Shown one piece after another: positions 7,150-17,043 of a stretch of 64,000 nucleotides of DNA (the first letter of the stretch is position 1; each line of letters starts with the position of its first letter). The position numbers and the translations under genes were made by a program. The DNA comes from CAWGHZ01 sp963822575 (GTDB lineage Bacteria > Pseudomonadota > Alphaproteobacteria > MPNO01 > DASWLB01). The DNA is taken from NCBI GenBank assembly GCA_963822575.1, contig CAWGHZ010000002.1, positions 1-64,000 of the forward strand, given 5' to 3'. Under the pieces are notes generated by a model. It saw only the letters and a list, made by a program, of their open reading frames with translations, was not told the DNA's origin and searched no databases.

Positions 7150-9228
7150 ATGAACTCTTCGTTCGACGTCCCGCACCACGCGCGGAAGCGCATGCCGTTT
7201 ACGTCGATCGCCGACCCGGGCCTTCTCGTTCCAGCGGCGCTGCATGCCTTCCGCAAGCTCGACCCCAGGTCGATGGTCCGCAACCCCGTCATGTTCTCGG
7301 TCGAACTCGTCGCCACGCTAACGACGGTGCTGTTCCTGCGCGACCTGGTTTCCGGTGCCGGCGGTCTCGGTTTCGCGTTCCAGATCAACCTCTGGCTCTG
7401 GTTCACTGTGCTGTTCGCCAATTTCGCCGAGGCCGTCGCGGAGGGACGCGGCAAAGCGCAGGCCGCCGAGCTGCGCAAGGCGCGCACTGAGACCACCGCC
7501 AAGCTGCTTACGGATGCGGGCGCACGAGCCTGGCGGGAAGTGGCGGCGACGAGCCTGAAGGAGGGCGACGTCGTTCTGGTCGAGGCCGGCGACATCATTC
7601 CCTCCGACGGAGAGGTGATCGAGGGCATCGCGTCGGTAAACGAATCCGCCATTACGGGCGAATCGGCGCCGGTCATCCGCGAATCCGGCGGCGACCGCTC
7701 GGCGGTGACCGGCGGCACGCAGGTCATCTCCGACTGGATCAAGGTCAAGATCACCGTTTCCGCGGGCTCCACCTTCCTCGACCGCATGATAGCGCTGGTC
7801 GAGGGCGCGGAGCGCCAGAAGACGCCGAACGAAATCGCGCTCAACGTCCTGCTGGCGGGCTTCACCCTGATCTTCGTCTTCGCGGTGGCGACGATCCCGT
7901 CCTTCGCCGCCTATGCCCATGGTCGGCTCAGCGTGCTCGTGCTGGTCGCGTTGTTCGTATGCCTGATCCCGACAACCATCGGCGCGCTTATCTCCGCCAT
8001 CGGCATCGCGGGCATGGATCGGCTCGTTCGGTTCAACGTGCTCGCAATGTCGGGCCGTGCGGTGGAGGCGGCCGGTGACGTCGACACGCTCCTTCTCGAC
8101 AAGACGGGCACGATCACGCTCGGCAACCGCCAGGCGACCGAATTTCTGCCAATCAGCGGTGTCGCGGAGCGTGACCTCGCCGATGCGGCGCAGTTCGCCT
8201 CGCTGCCCGACGAGACGCCGGAGGGCCGCTCCATTGTGGTCTTGGCAAAGGAGAAGTACGGCATTCGCGGCCGTGACATGGCTCCGACGAGCGCCAAGTT
8301 CATCCCGTTTTCGGCGCAGACGCGGCTTTCCGGAATCGACGCCGGCGGAACGTCGATCCGCAAGGGGGCGGTAGATGCGGTGCTGGCGCACGTGGGCGGC
8401 GGCGCAGCTAATGCCGCCCGCGAGGTGAGCGCCATCGCCGACCGTATCGCCCGCGCTGGGGGCACGCCCCTCGCCGTCGCCAAGGACGGAAAGCTGCTTG
8501 GCGTGATCCACCTGAAAGACATTGTCAAGGGCGGCATCACCGAGCGATTCGCCGCGCTGCGCCGGATGGGCATCCGCACGGTGATGATCACTGGCGACAA
8601 TCCGCTGACCGCGGCCGCCATCGCGGCGGAGGCAGGGGTGGACGACTTCCTGGCCCAGGCGACGCCGGAGGCAAAGCTCGATCTGATCCGCGAGGAACAG
8701 GGTAAGGGCAAGCTGGTCGCCATGTGCGGCGACGGCACCAACGATGCGCCGGCGCTCGCCCAGGCCGATGTGGGTGTCGCGATGAACACGGGCACCATGG
8801 CCGCGCGCGAGGCCGGCAACATGGTCGATCTCGACTCCGATCCGACCAAGCTGATCGAGATCGTCGAGATCGGCAAGCAGCTCCTGATGACGCGCGGTTC
8901 GCTGACGACCTTCTCGGTCGCGAACGACGTCGCCAAGTATTTTGCCATCATTCCGGCGATGTTCGTCGCGATCTATCCGCAGCTCCAGGCGCTCAACGTC
9001 ATGGAGCTCGCGACGCCCGAAAGCGCGATCCTGTCCGCCATTATCTTCAACGCGGTGATCATTATAGCGCTGATCCCGCTTGCGCTGCGCGGCGTGAGGT
9101 ACCGCGCCATCGGCGCCTCAAGCCTGCTGCGCCGGAATCTTCTGATCTACGGGCTGGGCGGCATCGTCGCGCCGTTCGTCGGAATTAAGCTCATCGACAT
9201 GCTCGTGACCGCAGTGCACCTCGCCTGA
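7150..9228 (+). CDS. kdpB: potassium-transporting P-type ATPase subunit B
   Basis: 692 residues, normal length. KdpB is the ATP-hydrolysing subunit of the high-affinity K+ pump in the inner membrane. Visible hallmarks: the actuator TGES motif at 169-172, the phosphorylation site DKTGTIT with Asp317, the nucleotide-binding KGA region, the TGDN motif and the hinge GDGTND. Membrane helices lie near 50-100, 235-285 and at the C-terminus. It is intact. It lies between the kdpF-like ORF and a second small membrane ORF, ahead of kdpA, which differs from the usual kdpFABC order. Confidence 0.97.
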   Translation: MNSSFDVPHHARKRMPFTSIADPGLLVPAALHAFRKLDPRSMVRNPVMFSVELVATLTTVLFLRDLVSGAGGLGFAFQINLWLWFTVLFANFAEAVAEGRGKAQAAELRKARTETTAKLLTDAGARAWREVAATSLKEGDVVLVEAGDIIPSDGEVIEGIASVNESAITGESAPVIRESGGDRSAVTGGTQVISDWIKVKITVSAGSTFLDRMIALVEGAERQKTPNEIALNVLLAGFTLIFVFAVATIPSFAAYAHGRLSVLVLVALFVCLIPTTIGALISAIGIAGMDRLVRFNVLAMSGRAVEAAGDVDTLLLDKTGTITLGNRQATEFLPISGVAERDLADAAQFASLPDETPEGRSIVVLAKEKYGIRGRDMAPTSAKFIPFSAQTRLSGIDAGGTSIRKGAVDAVLAHVGGGAANAAREVSAIADRIARAGGTPLAVAKDGKLLGVIHLKDIVKGGITERFAALRRMGIRTVMITGDNPLTAAAIAAEAGVDDFLAQATPEAKLDLIREEQGKGKLVAMCGDGTNDAPALAQADVGVAMNTGTMAAREAGNMVDLDSDPTKLIEIVEIGKQLLMTRGSLTTFSVANDVAKYFAIIPAMFVAIYPQLQALNVMELATPESAILSAIIFNAVIIIALIPLALRGVRYRAIGASSLLRRNLLIYGLGGIVAPFVGIKLIDMLVTAVHLA

Positions 9229-9245
9229 CAGCAAGGATGACCCGC

Positions 9246-9326
9246 ATGGATCTCGTCTATTTCGCTCTCGGCATCGCTACCTTCGGGTTGCTGCTGTTGC
9301 TGACCTTGACCGTCGATCGCGCCTGA
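9246..9326 (+). CDS. 26-residue membrane peptide between kdpB and kdpA
   Basis: The ORF starts MDLVYFALGIATFG, continues with a Leu-rich segment and ends TVDRA. Nearly the whole chain is one hydrophobic helix. It starts 17 bp after kdpB, and kdpA begins 25 bp after its stop, so it is embedded in the operon. By size and position (directly before kdpA) it could be the true KdpF, with the 7042 ORF as a paralogue; its lack of RPER makes this uncertain. Confidence 0.6.
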   Translation: MDLVYFALGIATFGLLLLLTLTVDRA

Positions 9327-9351
9327 CCATCGGGCGCCGGAGTTGATTCCC

Positions 9352-11033
9352 ATGACCTACGCAACGATCTTCGTCGTCCTTATCGTCGGTGGCACCACGC
9401 TCCTCGCGTGGCCGCTCGGGCGCTACATGAAATGGGCGATGGACCCGGACCCGCGCAACGCGCGCGGCGCCGGGTTCACGCGGCTGTTCCAGGCCTTCGG
9501 TGGCGCGCAGACTAGCGTCGCGCAGGGCTGGAAGGCATACATGGTCTCCCTGCTCGTCTTCAACGTCGTCATGTTCACGGTGACCTTCGTCATCCTGGCC
9601 CTGCAGCAATACCTTCCCCTCAATCCGGACAGCATGGGAAAGATCAGCGGCGACCTGATCTTCAACACGGCGGCGTCGTTCACCTCGAACACGAATTTGC
9701 AGCATTACTCAGGCGAATCCACCCTCAGCTACTTCTCGCAGCTCGGCGCGCTGATGTGGCTGCAGTTCGTGTCGGCCGCGACCGGCATCGCCGCCCTGGC
9801 GGCGCTGGCGCGCGGCCTCGCCGGCCGCAAGGACGTCGGCAATTTCTTCGTCGATCTGCAGCGGGCGTCGTTCCTGGTGCTGCTGCCGGTCGCGCTAGTG
9901 GTCGCCACGCTAATGGTGTCTCGGCGGCATGCCGATGACGTTCGACGGCGCTGTACACGCCACAACGCTCGAGGGCGCCGCGCAGACCATCGCGCGCGGT
10001 CCCGTCGCAGCGTTCGTCGCCATCAAACAGCTCGGCACCAACGGCGGCGGCTTCTTCGGGCCGAACTCTACCCACCCGTTCGAGAACCCGACCTTCTGGA
10101 CCAACGGGTTGGAGATAATCTCCATCATCCTGATCCCGATGTCGTGCGTCTGGATGTTCGGCCGCATGCTTGGACGCATGCGCCATGCGGCGGTTGTATT
10201 TGGCGTAATGCTGGTTCTTCTGGTCGGAAAGACCGCGGGCGCGGTCTATTTCGAGCAGGCTCCGACCGAGGCGTTCAAAAGCCTGCCGATCGAGCAGAAC
10301 GTCGGCAACCTGGAAGGCAAGGAGCTGCGGTTCGGCACGACCTCCGGCCCGACCTGGGCGGTGCTGACGACTTCGACCAGCAACGGCTCCGTCGGGGCGA
10401 TGCAGGACAGTCTCAACCCGATGACCGGCCTTTTCCCGATGATCGGCATGTGGCTGAACGAGACGTTCGGCGGCGTCGGCGTCGGCATGATCAACATGTT
10501 CCTCTACATCGTCGTCGGCGTGTTTCTCGCCGGGATGATGATCGGCCGGACGCCGGAGTACGTGGGATGGCGCGTGGAATCCCGCGAGGTGAAGCTTGCT
10601 GTACTCGCGCTGCTCTCCCACGGCTTCTTCATCCTCGCCGGCACAGCGATCTTCGCCGCGACGCAGTGGGGCGCGGATACGCTAAACAACGTCGGCCCGC
10701 ATGGGTTCTCGCGAAATGCTCTACGAGTTCAGCTCGGCCAGTGCGAACAACGGCTCGGGTTTCGAGGGGCTGGGCGACAACACGATCCCGTGGAACGTGG
10801 CGACAGGCCTCGTCATGCTGCTCGCGCGATTCATCCCGATTATCCTACCGCTCGCCATCGTGGGGTCGTTCATGACCAAACGGCGGGCCGCTGAATCGGC
10901 CGGCACTCTCGGCGTCGAAGATACGACCTTCGCCGTGATGCTGCTCGCGACCATCCTCGTCGTCGGCGCGCTCACGTTCTTTCCCGCCGCGACGCTCGGC
11001 CCGGTCGCCGAGCACATGATCTACATGCGATAG
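9352..11033 (+). pseudogene. kdpA: potassium-transporting ATPase subunit A, two +1 frameshifts
   Basis: KdpA is the channel-like K+-selective subunit of the pump. Three consecutive frames give one full-length KdpA of about 560 residues. Frame 1 runs from ATG 9352 to about 9918 (..VVATLMV). Frame 2 runs from about 9920 (LGGMPMTFDG..) to about 10711 (..NNVGPHGFS). Frame 3 runs from 10713 (EMLYEFSSAS..) to the stop at 11033. An extra T at 9919 and an extra C at 10712 explain both breaks. Selectivity-filter-like segments (NTAASFTSNTN, GTNGGGFFG, TSNGSVGAM, ANNGSGFEGL) are all present. Because both errors are single inserted bases and the rest is intact, the gene is probably functional in the organism. 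A TTG at 9343 is an alternative start. Confidence 0.9.
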
Positions 11034-11046
11034 GACGGAGTACGTC

Positions 11047-11616
11047 ATGATGGGATCGTTGATTTCGAGCATTCGCCTGGTCGTGGCGACCATGCTGATC
11101 TGCGTGGTCGGTTACGCCGCCGTCATCTGGGGCGTCGGCCAGGTTTTCACGCCCGATACCGCGCAAGGGTCGATCATCACCGGTTCTGACGGCAAGATCG
11201 TGGGCAGCCGGCTGATCGCACAGAACTTCACCCAGCCGAAATACTTTTGGCCGAGGCCTTCGGCGGCCGGAAAGGACGGGTACGACGCGACCTCCGCCGC
11301 CGGCAGCAACAAGTCGCCGACGAGCGAAGACGTGAAGAAGCGGGCGGAGGAGATGGTCGCGAGGTACGGCGCGACCGAGGCGAACCCCCTGCCGCCCGAG
11401 CTGGCGGCTGACTCGGGCAGCGGGCTCGACCCGAACATCAGTGCGCATGCTGCGCTCTACCAGGCGCCGCGCGTCGCGAAAGCGCGGGGAATGCCGGAGG
11501 TGAAGGTTGCTTCGCTGATCGAGTCGTACGCGTTCTCGCCCGGCGGTTTCCTGACGCCGGATCGGCTGGTCAAAGTGCTGGAGCTGAATATGGCCCTCGA
11601 TGCGCTACGGAAATAG
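11047..11616 (+). CDS. kdpC: potassium-transporting ATPase subunit C
   Basis: 189 residues. KdpC is the single-span subunit that stabilises the KdpFABC complex. There is an N-terminal membrane helix (about 8-32), then the conserved GSxLIAQNFTQPKYFWPRPSA region, an SNK/SPTS segment and the C-terminal DPNISAHAALYQAPRVAKARG stretch typical of the family. It starts 13 bp after kdpA and precedes kdpD by 26 bp. Confidence 0.96.
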   Translation: MMGSLISSIRLVVATMLICVVGYAAVIWGVGQVFTPDTAQGSIITGSDGKIVGSRLIAQNFTQPKYFWPRPSAAGKDGYDATSAAGSNKSPTSEDVKKRAEEMVARYGATEANPLPPELAADSGSGLDPNISAHAALYQAPRVAKARGMPEVKVASLIESYAFSPGGFLTPDRLVKVLELNMALDALRK

Positions 11617-11642
11617 CGCCGAATAGCCTACAATAATCCACG

Positions 11643-14372
11643 ATGGACGATCGTCCCGACCGCGACAATAGGCCCTCGCCCGAGGCGCTGCTCGCCGAGG
11701 CGGCGAGGGAAGAGGCCGCGAAGCTCGGCCGCGGCAAGCTCAAGATTTTCCTCGGCCCTTATCCCGGCGTCGGCAAGACCTACTCCATGCTGCAGGCGGG
11801 CCAGGAGCGCCGCCGCGAGGGCACCGACGTGGTGATCGGCGTCGTCGAGACGCACGGGCGCGTCGAGACCGAGGCGCTCCTGCATGGCTTCGAGACCATC
11901 GCCCGTAAGCGCATCTCCTATCGCGGCCGCGTTTTCGCCGAGATGGACCTCGACGCCATTCTGTGGCGAAAGCCGAAGCTCGCGCTCGTGGACGAGCTGG
12001 CGCACACCAACGTGCCTGGCTCCCGGCACAACAAGCGCTGGCAGGACGTCGAGGAGATGCTCGCGGCCGGGATCGACGTCTACACGACGCTGAACGTCCA
12101 GCACCTCGAAAGCCTCAACGACGTGGTCGCCAAGATATCGCGCGTACACGTGCGGGAAACGCTTCCGGACAAGGTGCTCGAGCTCGCCGAGGAGATCGAG
12201 CTGGTGGACCTACCGCCGGACGGGCTTCTGAAGCGGCTGAGCGAAGGCAAAGTCTATGTCCGCGAGCAGGCTGGCCGCGCGATCCGGCATTTCTTTTCCA
12301 AGGGCAACCTGACCGCCTTCCGCGAGCTCGCGCTCCGCGTCGCCGTCGAGCGCGTCGATTCAGACGTGCTGAACTACATGCGCACCCATGCCGTGCCGGG
12401 GCCTTGGCCGACCCAGGATCGGCTGATGGTGTGCGTGAACGAGTCGCCGGTCAGCAAGAAGCTGATTCGCGCCGCACGCCGCATGGCGGATCGCCAGCAT
12501 GTTCCATGGCTCGCCGTGAACGTCGTGACGCCCCGGCACATGACCCTGAGCGAGGAGGCGAAGGAGCACACCGCGGAATCCATGCGCCTCGCCCAGAGCC
12601 TCGGGGCGGAGCTCGCGACCCTCCAGGCCGAGTCGAACGTCGCGGACGAAATCCTGTCGTTTGCAAGCAACCACAACGTGACGCGCCTCGTGATGGGACG
12701 CCCGCGCCGGCGCCGCTGGACTGGCATGCTCCAAGAGGACGTGGCCCGTTCGCTTCTGCGCCGGGCGGGAGCCATCGAGGTGACCGTGGTATCGCCGGAC
12801 GAGCCAGAATCCGCGAAGACCCGGATACAGGCCCGCCCTCCGAAACTGGAGTTTGACGTCAATGCTTATGGCCAGGCCACCCTCCTGGTCACCATCGCGA
12901 CGCTGCTGGGCTTCGTGGTCGAGAGATTCCTGCCGCTCCCGAACATCTCCCTCGTTTACCTTACGGGCGTCGTGTTCATCGCCACGCGATTCGGATTGGT
13001 GCCGTCCCTCTACACGGCCATCCTCAGTTTTCTCTGCTACAATTTCTTCTTCACCGAGCCCTACTATACCCTGAACGTTTTCGAGGAGCCCGACCTCCTC
13101 ACGATCACGTTCTTTCTGGCGATCGCGGTGCTGGTCGGCAACCTCGCCGCGCGGCTGAAGCGTCAAGTCGAGGTCATGCGCCAGACTGCGCGCCGTACGC
13201 AGAATCTCTTCGATTTCAGCCGCAAGATCGCGGGCGCCGCTTCCCTCGACGACGTCTTGTGGGCGGCCGTGCACCATGTCGCCTCGACGCTCGAATGCCG
13301 ATCGATGGTGGTGATGCCGAAGGCTGAAGGCGGACTCGGGATTGCTGCCGCCTACCCGCCCGAGGATCAGCTTACCCCGAATGACTGGGGCGCCGCCGAT
13401 TGGGCTTGGGCGCACGGCCAGCGTGCGGGCTGGGGCTCGGACACTTTGCCCGGGGCGAGCTGGCTGTTCCTTCCGCTCGAAACGCAGCGCGGCAAGGCTG
13501 GATTGATCAGTATCTCGTTCGACAGCCAGAACCGCACGCTGTCGCCCGAACAGGTCCACCTGCTCGAGGCCCTGGCGAGTCAGGTCGCCGTCGCCATCGA
13601 GCGGACCAAGCTTGCCGAGGACATCGAGGAGGCGCGGCTGGTCAGCGAGACGGAGCGGCTCCGTTCCTCGCTTCTGACCTCCATCTCGCACGACTTGCGG
13701 ACACCGCTGGCCTCGATCATCGGCTCCGCCTCGAGCCTCAGGTCGTTTGGAAGCGAGCTCGATGCCGCACAGCGCGCCGAGCTTCTCGGAACGATCCAGG
13801 AGGAGGCCGAGCGGCTCAACCGCTTCATCGCCAACCTTCTCGACATGACCCGGCTCGAATTGGGCGCGATAGAACCGCATATCGAGGTCGTCGACTTCGC
13901 AGACGTCGTGGGCAGCGCCCTTCGGCGGGCCGCGAAGGTCCTGGCGCAGCACGACGTCGAGATCGATATCGCGCCGCAACTTCCGATGCTGCGACTCGAT
14001 CCGGTCCTGTTCGAGCAGGTCCTATTCAATCTGCTCGACAACGCCGCGAAATACGCCCCAGTCGGTTCCAAGATCACGCTACGTGCCCGCGCTTTCGACG
14101 ACAAGGTGCGCATCGAGGTGATGGACGAGGGCGAGGGCATCCCGCACGAGAATTTGGAGCACATCTTCGACAAGTTTTATCGCGTGCTTGCGGCCGACCG
14201 CGTCCGCGCGGGGACCGGGCTCGGACTTGCCATTTCGCGCGGCTTCATCGAGGCGCTGGGCGGCACGATCTCGGCGGGAAATCGAACGGACCGTCCGGGT
14301 GCCCTGTTCTCGATCGTGCTTCCGGCGTCGGGAACCGACGCGCCGGCGCCGGAGAAGGAACCCGCCGCATGA
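11643..14372 (+). CDS. kdpD: osmosensitive K+ channel histidine kinase KdpD
   Basis: 909 residues. KdpD senses low K+/turgor and phosphorylates KdpE. Domains in order: KdpD domain with Walker A GPYPGVGKT (about 38-46); Usp-like domain (about 250-370); four closely spaced membrane helices (about 410-505); GAF-like domain (about 530-660); HisKA with SISHDLRTPL; and a HATPase with N, G1 and G2 boxes (NLLDNAAKYAP, DEGEGIP, GTGLGLAIS). It overlaps kdpE by four bases (ATGA), implying translational coupling. It is complete, unlike the short KdpD forms of some species. Confidence 0.96.
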   Translation: MDDRPDRDNRPSPEALLAEAAREEAAKLGRGKLKIFLGPYPGVGKTYSMLQAGQERRREGTDVVIGVVETHGRVETEALLHGFETIARKRISYRGRVFAEMDLDAILWRKPKLALVDELAHTNVPGSRHNKRWQDVEEMLAAGIDVYTTLNVQHLESLNDVVAKISRVHVRETLPDKVLELAEEIELVDLPPDGLLKRLSEGKVYVREQAGRAIRHFFSKGNLTAFRELALRVAVERVDSDVLNYMRTHAVPGPWPTQDRLMVCVNESPVSKKLIRAARRMADRQHVPWLAVNVVTPRHMTLSEEAKEHTAESMRLAQSLGAELATLQAESNVADEILSFASNHNVTRLVMGRPRRRRWTGMLQEDVARSLLRRAGAIEVTVVSPDEPESAKTRIQARPPKLEFDVNAYGQATLLVTIATLLGFVVERFLPLPNISLVYLTGVVFIATRFGLVPSLYTAILSFLCYNFFFTEPYYTLNVFEEPDLLTITFFLAIAVLVGNLAARLKRQVEVMRQTARRTQNLFDFSRKIAGAASLDDVLWAAVHHVASTLECRSMVVMPKAEGGLGIAAAYPPEDQLTPNDWGAADWAWAHGQRAGWGSDTLPGASWLFLPLETQRGKAGLISISFDSQNRTLSPEQVHLLEALASQVAVAIERTKLAEDIEEARLVSETERLRSSLLTSISHDLRTPLASIIGSASSLRSFGSELDAAQRAELLGTIQEEAERLNRFIANLLDMTRLELGAIEPHIEVVDFADVVGSALRRAAKVLAQHDVEIDIAPQLPMLRLDPVLFEQVLFNLLDNAAKYAPVGSKITLRARAFDDKVRIEVMDEGEGIPHENLEHIFDKFYRVLAADRVRAGTGLGLAISRGFIEALGGTISAGNRTDRPGALFSIVLPASGTDAPAPEKEPAA

Positions 14373-15067
14373 GCGGTGCGGCCGCACCTCTGCGGATCCT
14401 CGTGGTGGATGACGAGCCGGCGATCCGTCGCTTCCTGCGCGCCAGCCTGACGGCGCAGCGCTATCTGGTGGACGAGGCGGAAGATGGAAGATCGGCGCTC
14501 GATACGCTACGCCGCAGCACGCCCGACCTTCTCATCCTGGATCTCGGACTCCCCGACATCGGCGGTCTCGAGATCATCCGACAGGTGCGAGAGAAGGGCT
14601 CGACGGTTCCGATCATCGTGCTCTCGATCAGGGCGGACGAGGCGGGCAAGGTGCAAGCGCTCGATCTCGGCGCCGACGACTATCTCACCAAACCGTTCGG
14701 CATGGACGAACTGCTTGCGCGCCTGCGGGCTGCGCTTCGCCACCGTCTGCAACAGCAGGGCGAGCGGCCGGTATTCCGCAGCGGCGATCTTTCGGTCGAT
14801 CTCGTCCGACGGACTGTCACCGTGCGGGGTGAGGAGGTGAAGCTCTCACCTCGCGAGTACGAGCTTCTGCGTCTCCTGGTCACGCATGCGGGCAAAGTGC
14901 TTACCCACAAGTTCATCCTAAATGGGGTCTGGGGCGGAGAGACCGACGTGCAGTACCTGCGCATATACATCCGCAACCTGCGCCAGAAGATCGAGGCCGA
15001 CCGCGACCGGCCGCAGCTTATCCTTACCGAACAAGGCGTGGGCTATCGCTTGCGTTCGGACGATTAG
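14369..15067 (+). CDS. kdpE: KDP operon response regulator KdpE
   Basis: 232 residues, OmpR family. The receiver domain (about 9-120) has acidic residues DDE, the phospho-acceptor Asp in LLILDLGLP and the Lys in LTKPFG. The winged-helix DNA-binding domain (about 135-228) ends LTEQGVGYRLRSDD. It activates the kdp operon, probably through the TTTTATATG pair at 6941-6982. The stop codon TAG touches the left inverted repeat of the IS5-family remnant, so any downstream native sequence was displaced. Confidence 0.96.
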   Translation: MSGAAAPLRILVVDDEPAIRRFLRASLTAQRYLVDEAEDGRSALDTLRRSTPDLLILDLGLPDIGGLEIIRQVREKGSTVPIIVLSIRADEAGKVQALDLGADDYLTKPFGMDELLARLRAALRHRLQQQGERPVFRSGDLSVDLVRRTVTVRGEEVKLSPREYELLRLLVTHAGKVLTHKFILNGVWGGETDVQYLRIYIRNLRQKIEADRDRPQLILTEQGVGYRLRSDD

Positions 15068-16027
15068 CAGGCTTCTGAAGAACTCCTCGCGATTGTGGGC
15101 AAGACGTGATTCCCTCGGCGGGAAGGTTGCGCGGGGGCTGAGGCATGCGGGGCGCGGACGAGCGAAGCGGTGATCTGTTCAGCTATGTAGATTTGGAAAC
15201 GCGGGTGCCGGCGGGACACCGGCTGCGGGCGATCCGGGAGATCGCGAACGAGGCGCTGGCGGGGATGTCGGCGGAGTTCGAGGCGCTATACGCGTCGACA
15301 GGACGGCCGGGCATTGCGCCGGAGCGATTGCTGCGGGCGCTGCTGCTGCAGGCGTTCTACTCGATCCGGTCGGAGCGGCGGCTGATGCAGGAGCTGGAGT
15401 TCAACCTGCTGTATCGCTGGTTCGTCGGGCTCGGTATCGACGACGAGGTATGGGACGCGACGGTGTTCTGCAAGAACCACGACCGGCTACTGGCGGGAGC
15501 GGTGGCGAGCCGCTTCCTCGCTTCGCTGCTGGCGGTGCCGAAGGTGAAGCGATTGCTGTCCGGGGAGCACTTCTCGGTGGACGGCACCTTGATCGCGGCG
15601 TGGGCCTCGATCAAGAGTTTCCGGCCGCGAGACGGCTCCGATGACGGAGACGGGGCTGCCGGGACCGGCGGGCGCAATGCCGAGCATGACTTCCACGGCG
15701 CCAAGTGGTCGAACGAGACGCACCGCTCGATCACCGACGGCGACGCCCGGCTTTATCGCAAGGGCCGCAACAAGGAAGCCCGGCTCTGCTATCTCGGTCA
15801 CGCGATGATGGAGAACCGCAACGGTCACACTCGCGCTTGCCGCCTACAACCTGATCCGAATACCGAAGCTCCTGGCGGCGCCGGCATGACCAGGCTCGAT
15901 GATCGATCGAACGCCATCACGTCACCGGCGAACGCCTCGCCGCACAGCCCGCCTCCATACCGCGCCGCTACCGAGCACCCTGCGATAACCCCGAAAACCG
16001 CCCCTGTTCGACTTCTTCAGCAGCCTG
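15068..16027 (+). mobile_element. IS5-family insertion sequence remnant with internal deletion
   Basis: Imperfect 18-bp terminal inverted repeats at 15068-15085 (CAGGCTTCTGAAGAACTC) and 16010-16027 match at 16 of 18 positions. Between them lies a transposase missing its middle. At 960 bp the element is shorter than an intact relative, as expected from the deletion. Flanks are TTAG on the left, which contains the kdpE stop, and TTAC on the right, so the target duplication is imperfect or lost. Confidence 0.75.
15145..15889 (+). pseudogene. IS5-family transposase, internal deletion and frame change
   Basis: The N-terminal DUF772 region and the first part of the DDE domain are intact: SGDLFSYVDLETRVPAGH, EHFSVDGTLIEAW-like sequence with the first catalytic Asp, and LYRKGRNKEARLCYLGHAMMENRNG. 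At about 15826 the frame jumps to the extreme C-terminus, TLALAAYNLIRIPKLLAAPA, which ends with TGA at 15887-15889. The central catalytic part is missing. The enzyme is therefore inactive. Downstream to 16027 only the right end of the element remains. Confidence 0.85.
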
Positions 16028-16130
16028 TTACCGTCCCATATCCCCCGGCTTGAACCGTCGATGCCGACTCTGGGCGGCGCCATGCGTGTGGGCCTTTTGC
16101 GCTATCGGGCAGAGGCGTAGGGTCCGCTCC

Positions 16131-17043
16131 ATGAGGCTCTTTGCGATTTCGGGCGGCCTGGCTGCCGGCGTGCTGGCCGCGATGCTCGCTGCGGCCGCGC
16201 CGGCGCGGGCCGCCGGGCCGTCGGCCGCGCCGGACACGCAGGAGTGGTGCGAGTTCGGACGGTACCGTCGCGCGTGCCTGGCCGCACGACTGCGCGGCGG
16301 AGGGCGGGCGGGTGGTCGACGACGCCGAGGCCGCGCGCATCCGGCGCGCCCGGGTGGAGCGCATGCGGCGGGCCTTCAGCGGTCCGCCCAAGCCGTTCCC
16401 CAACCGCCGGCTGGCGGCTCTCGGCACCGGCTTCGTGGTCGCCGCCGACGGGCATCTCCTGACCAACAACCACGTGGTCGCCGGCTGCGAAGCGGTCTCC
16501 GCCACCGGGCCGGGCGCCGCCGCCGTGCCGGCGAAGGTGGTGGCCGCCGATCCGGCACGCGATCTCGCGCTGCTCACCGCGTCCTTGCCGGGGAGCGCCG
16601 TCGCCCGGTTCCGCGCGCGCGAGGATCTGGCGCCGGCGACCGACGTGGCGGTGGTCGGCTATCCGCTGCTCGGGCGGGTGGCGATCCGGCCGATCTTCGT
16701 CCAGGGGATCGTGACGGTGGGCGGGGCGGGGGCCGGACGCGACCGCTACCTCATCAACATGGACGTGCGCCACGGCAACTCGGGCGGGCCGGTGGTCGAC
16801 CGGATGGGCGAGGTGGTGGGCGTCGTCGTGGCCAAGGCCGACACACCGGAGATCTACCGCAAGACCGGGCGCGTGGTACGCGACATCGGCGTCGCGATCC
16901 GCCCGTCGGTGGCGATCGCGTTTCTCAAGGCGAACGGTGTCGCGCCGCGCATCGCGCCCGAGGGCGGCGGCGCGGCGATGGACGACGACGCGCTGTTCCG
17001 CGCGACCGGCCGGATCGTCGCCCAGATCGGCTGCTGGCGCTAA
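16131..17043 (+). pseudogene. secreted trypsin-like serine protease, one +1 frameshift
   Basis: A signal peptide is read from ATG 16131 (MRLFAISGG, Ala-rich core, cleavage near APARAAG). At about 16257 one extra G in GAGTTCGGAC shifts the frame. After correction the protein continues with a Cys-containing linker and a trypsin_2/DegP-like domain of about 304 residues in total. The triad is visible: His in LLTNNHVV, Asp in DPARDLALL, Ser in HGNSGGPVVD. There is no PDZ domain. It acts in the periplasm, with unknown substrate. Its stop overlaps the convergent gluconokinase stop by three bases. An uncorrected reading would start at 16141 without a signal peptide. Confidence 0.75.

Noticed and set aside
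12360..13979. Long minus-strand open frame opposite kdpD
   Set aside because: High GC leaves antisense frames open. The frame has no conserved motifs and kdpD on the plus strand is unmistakable.
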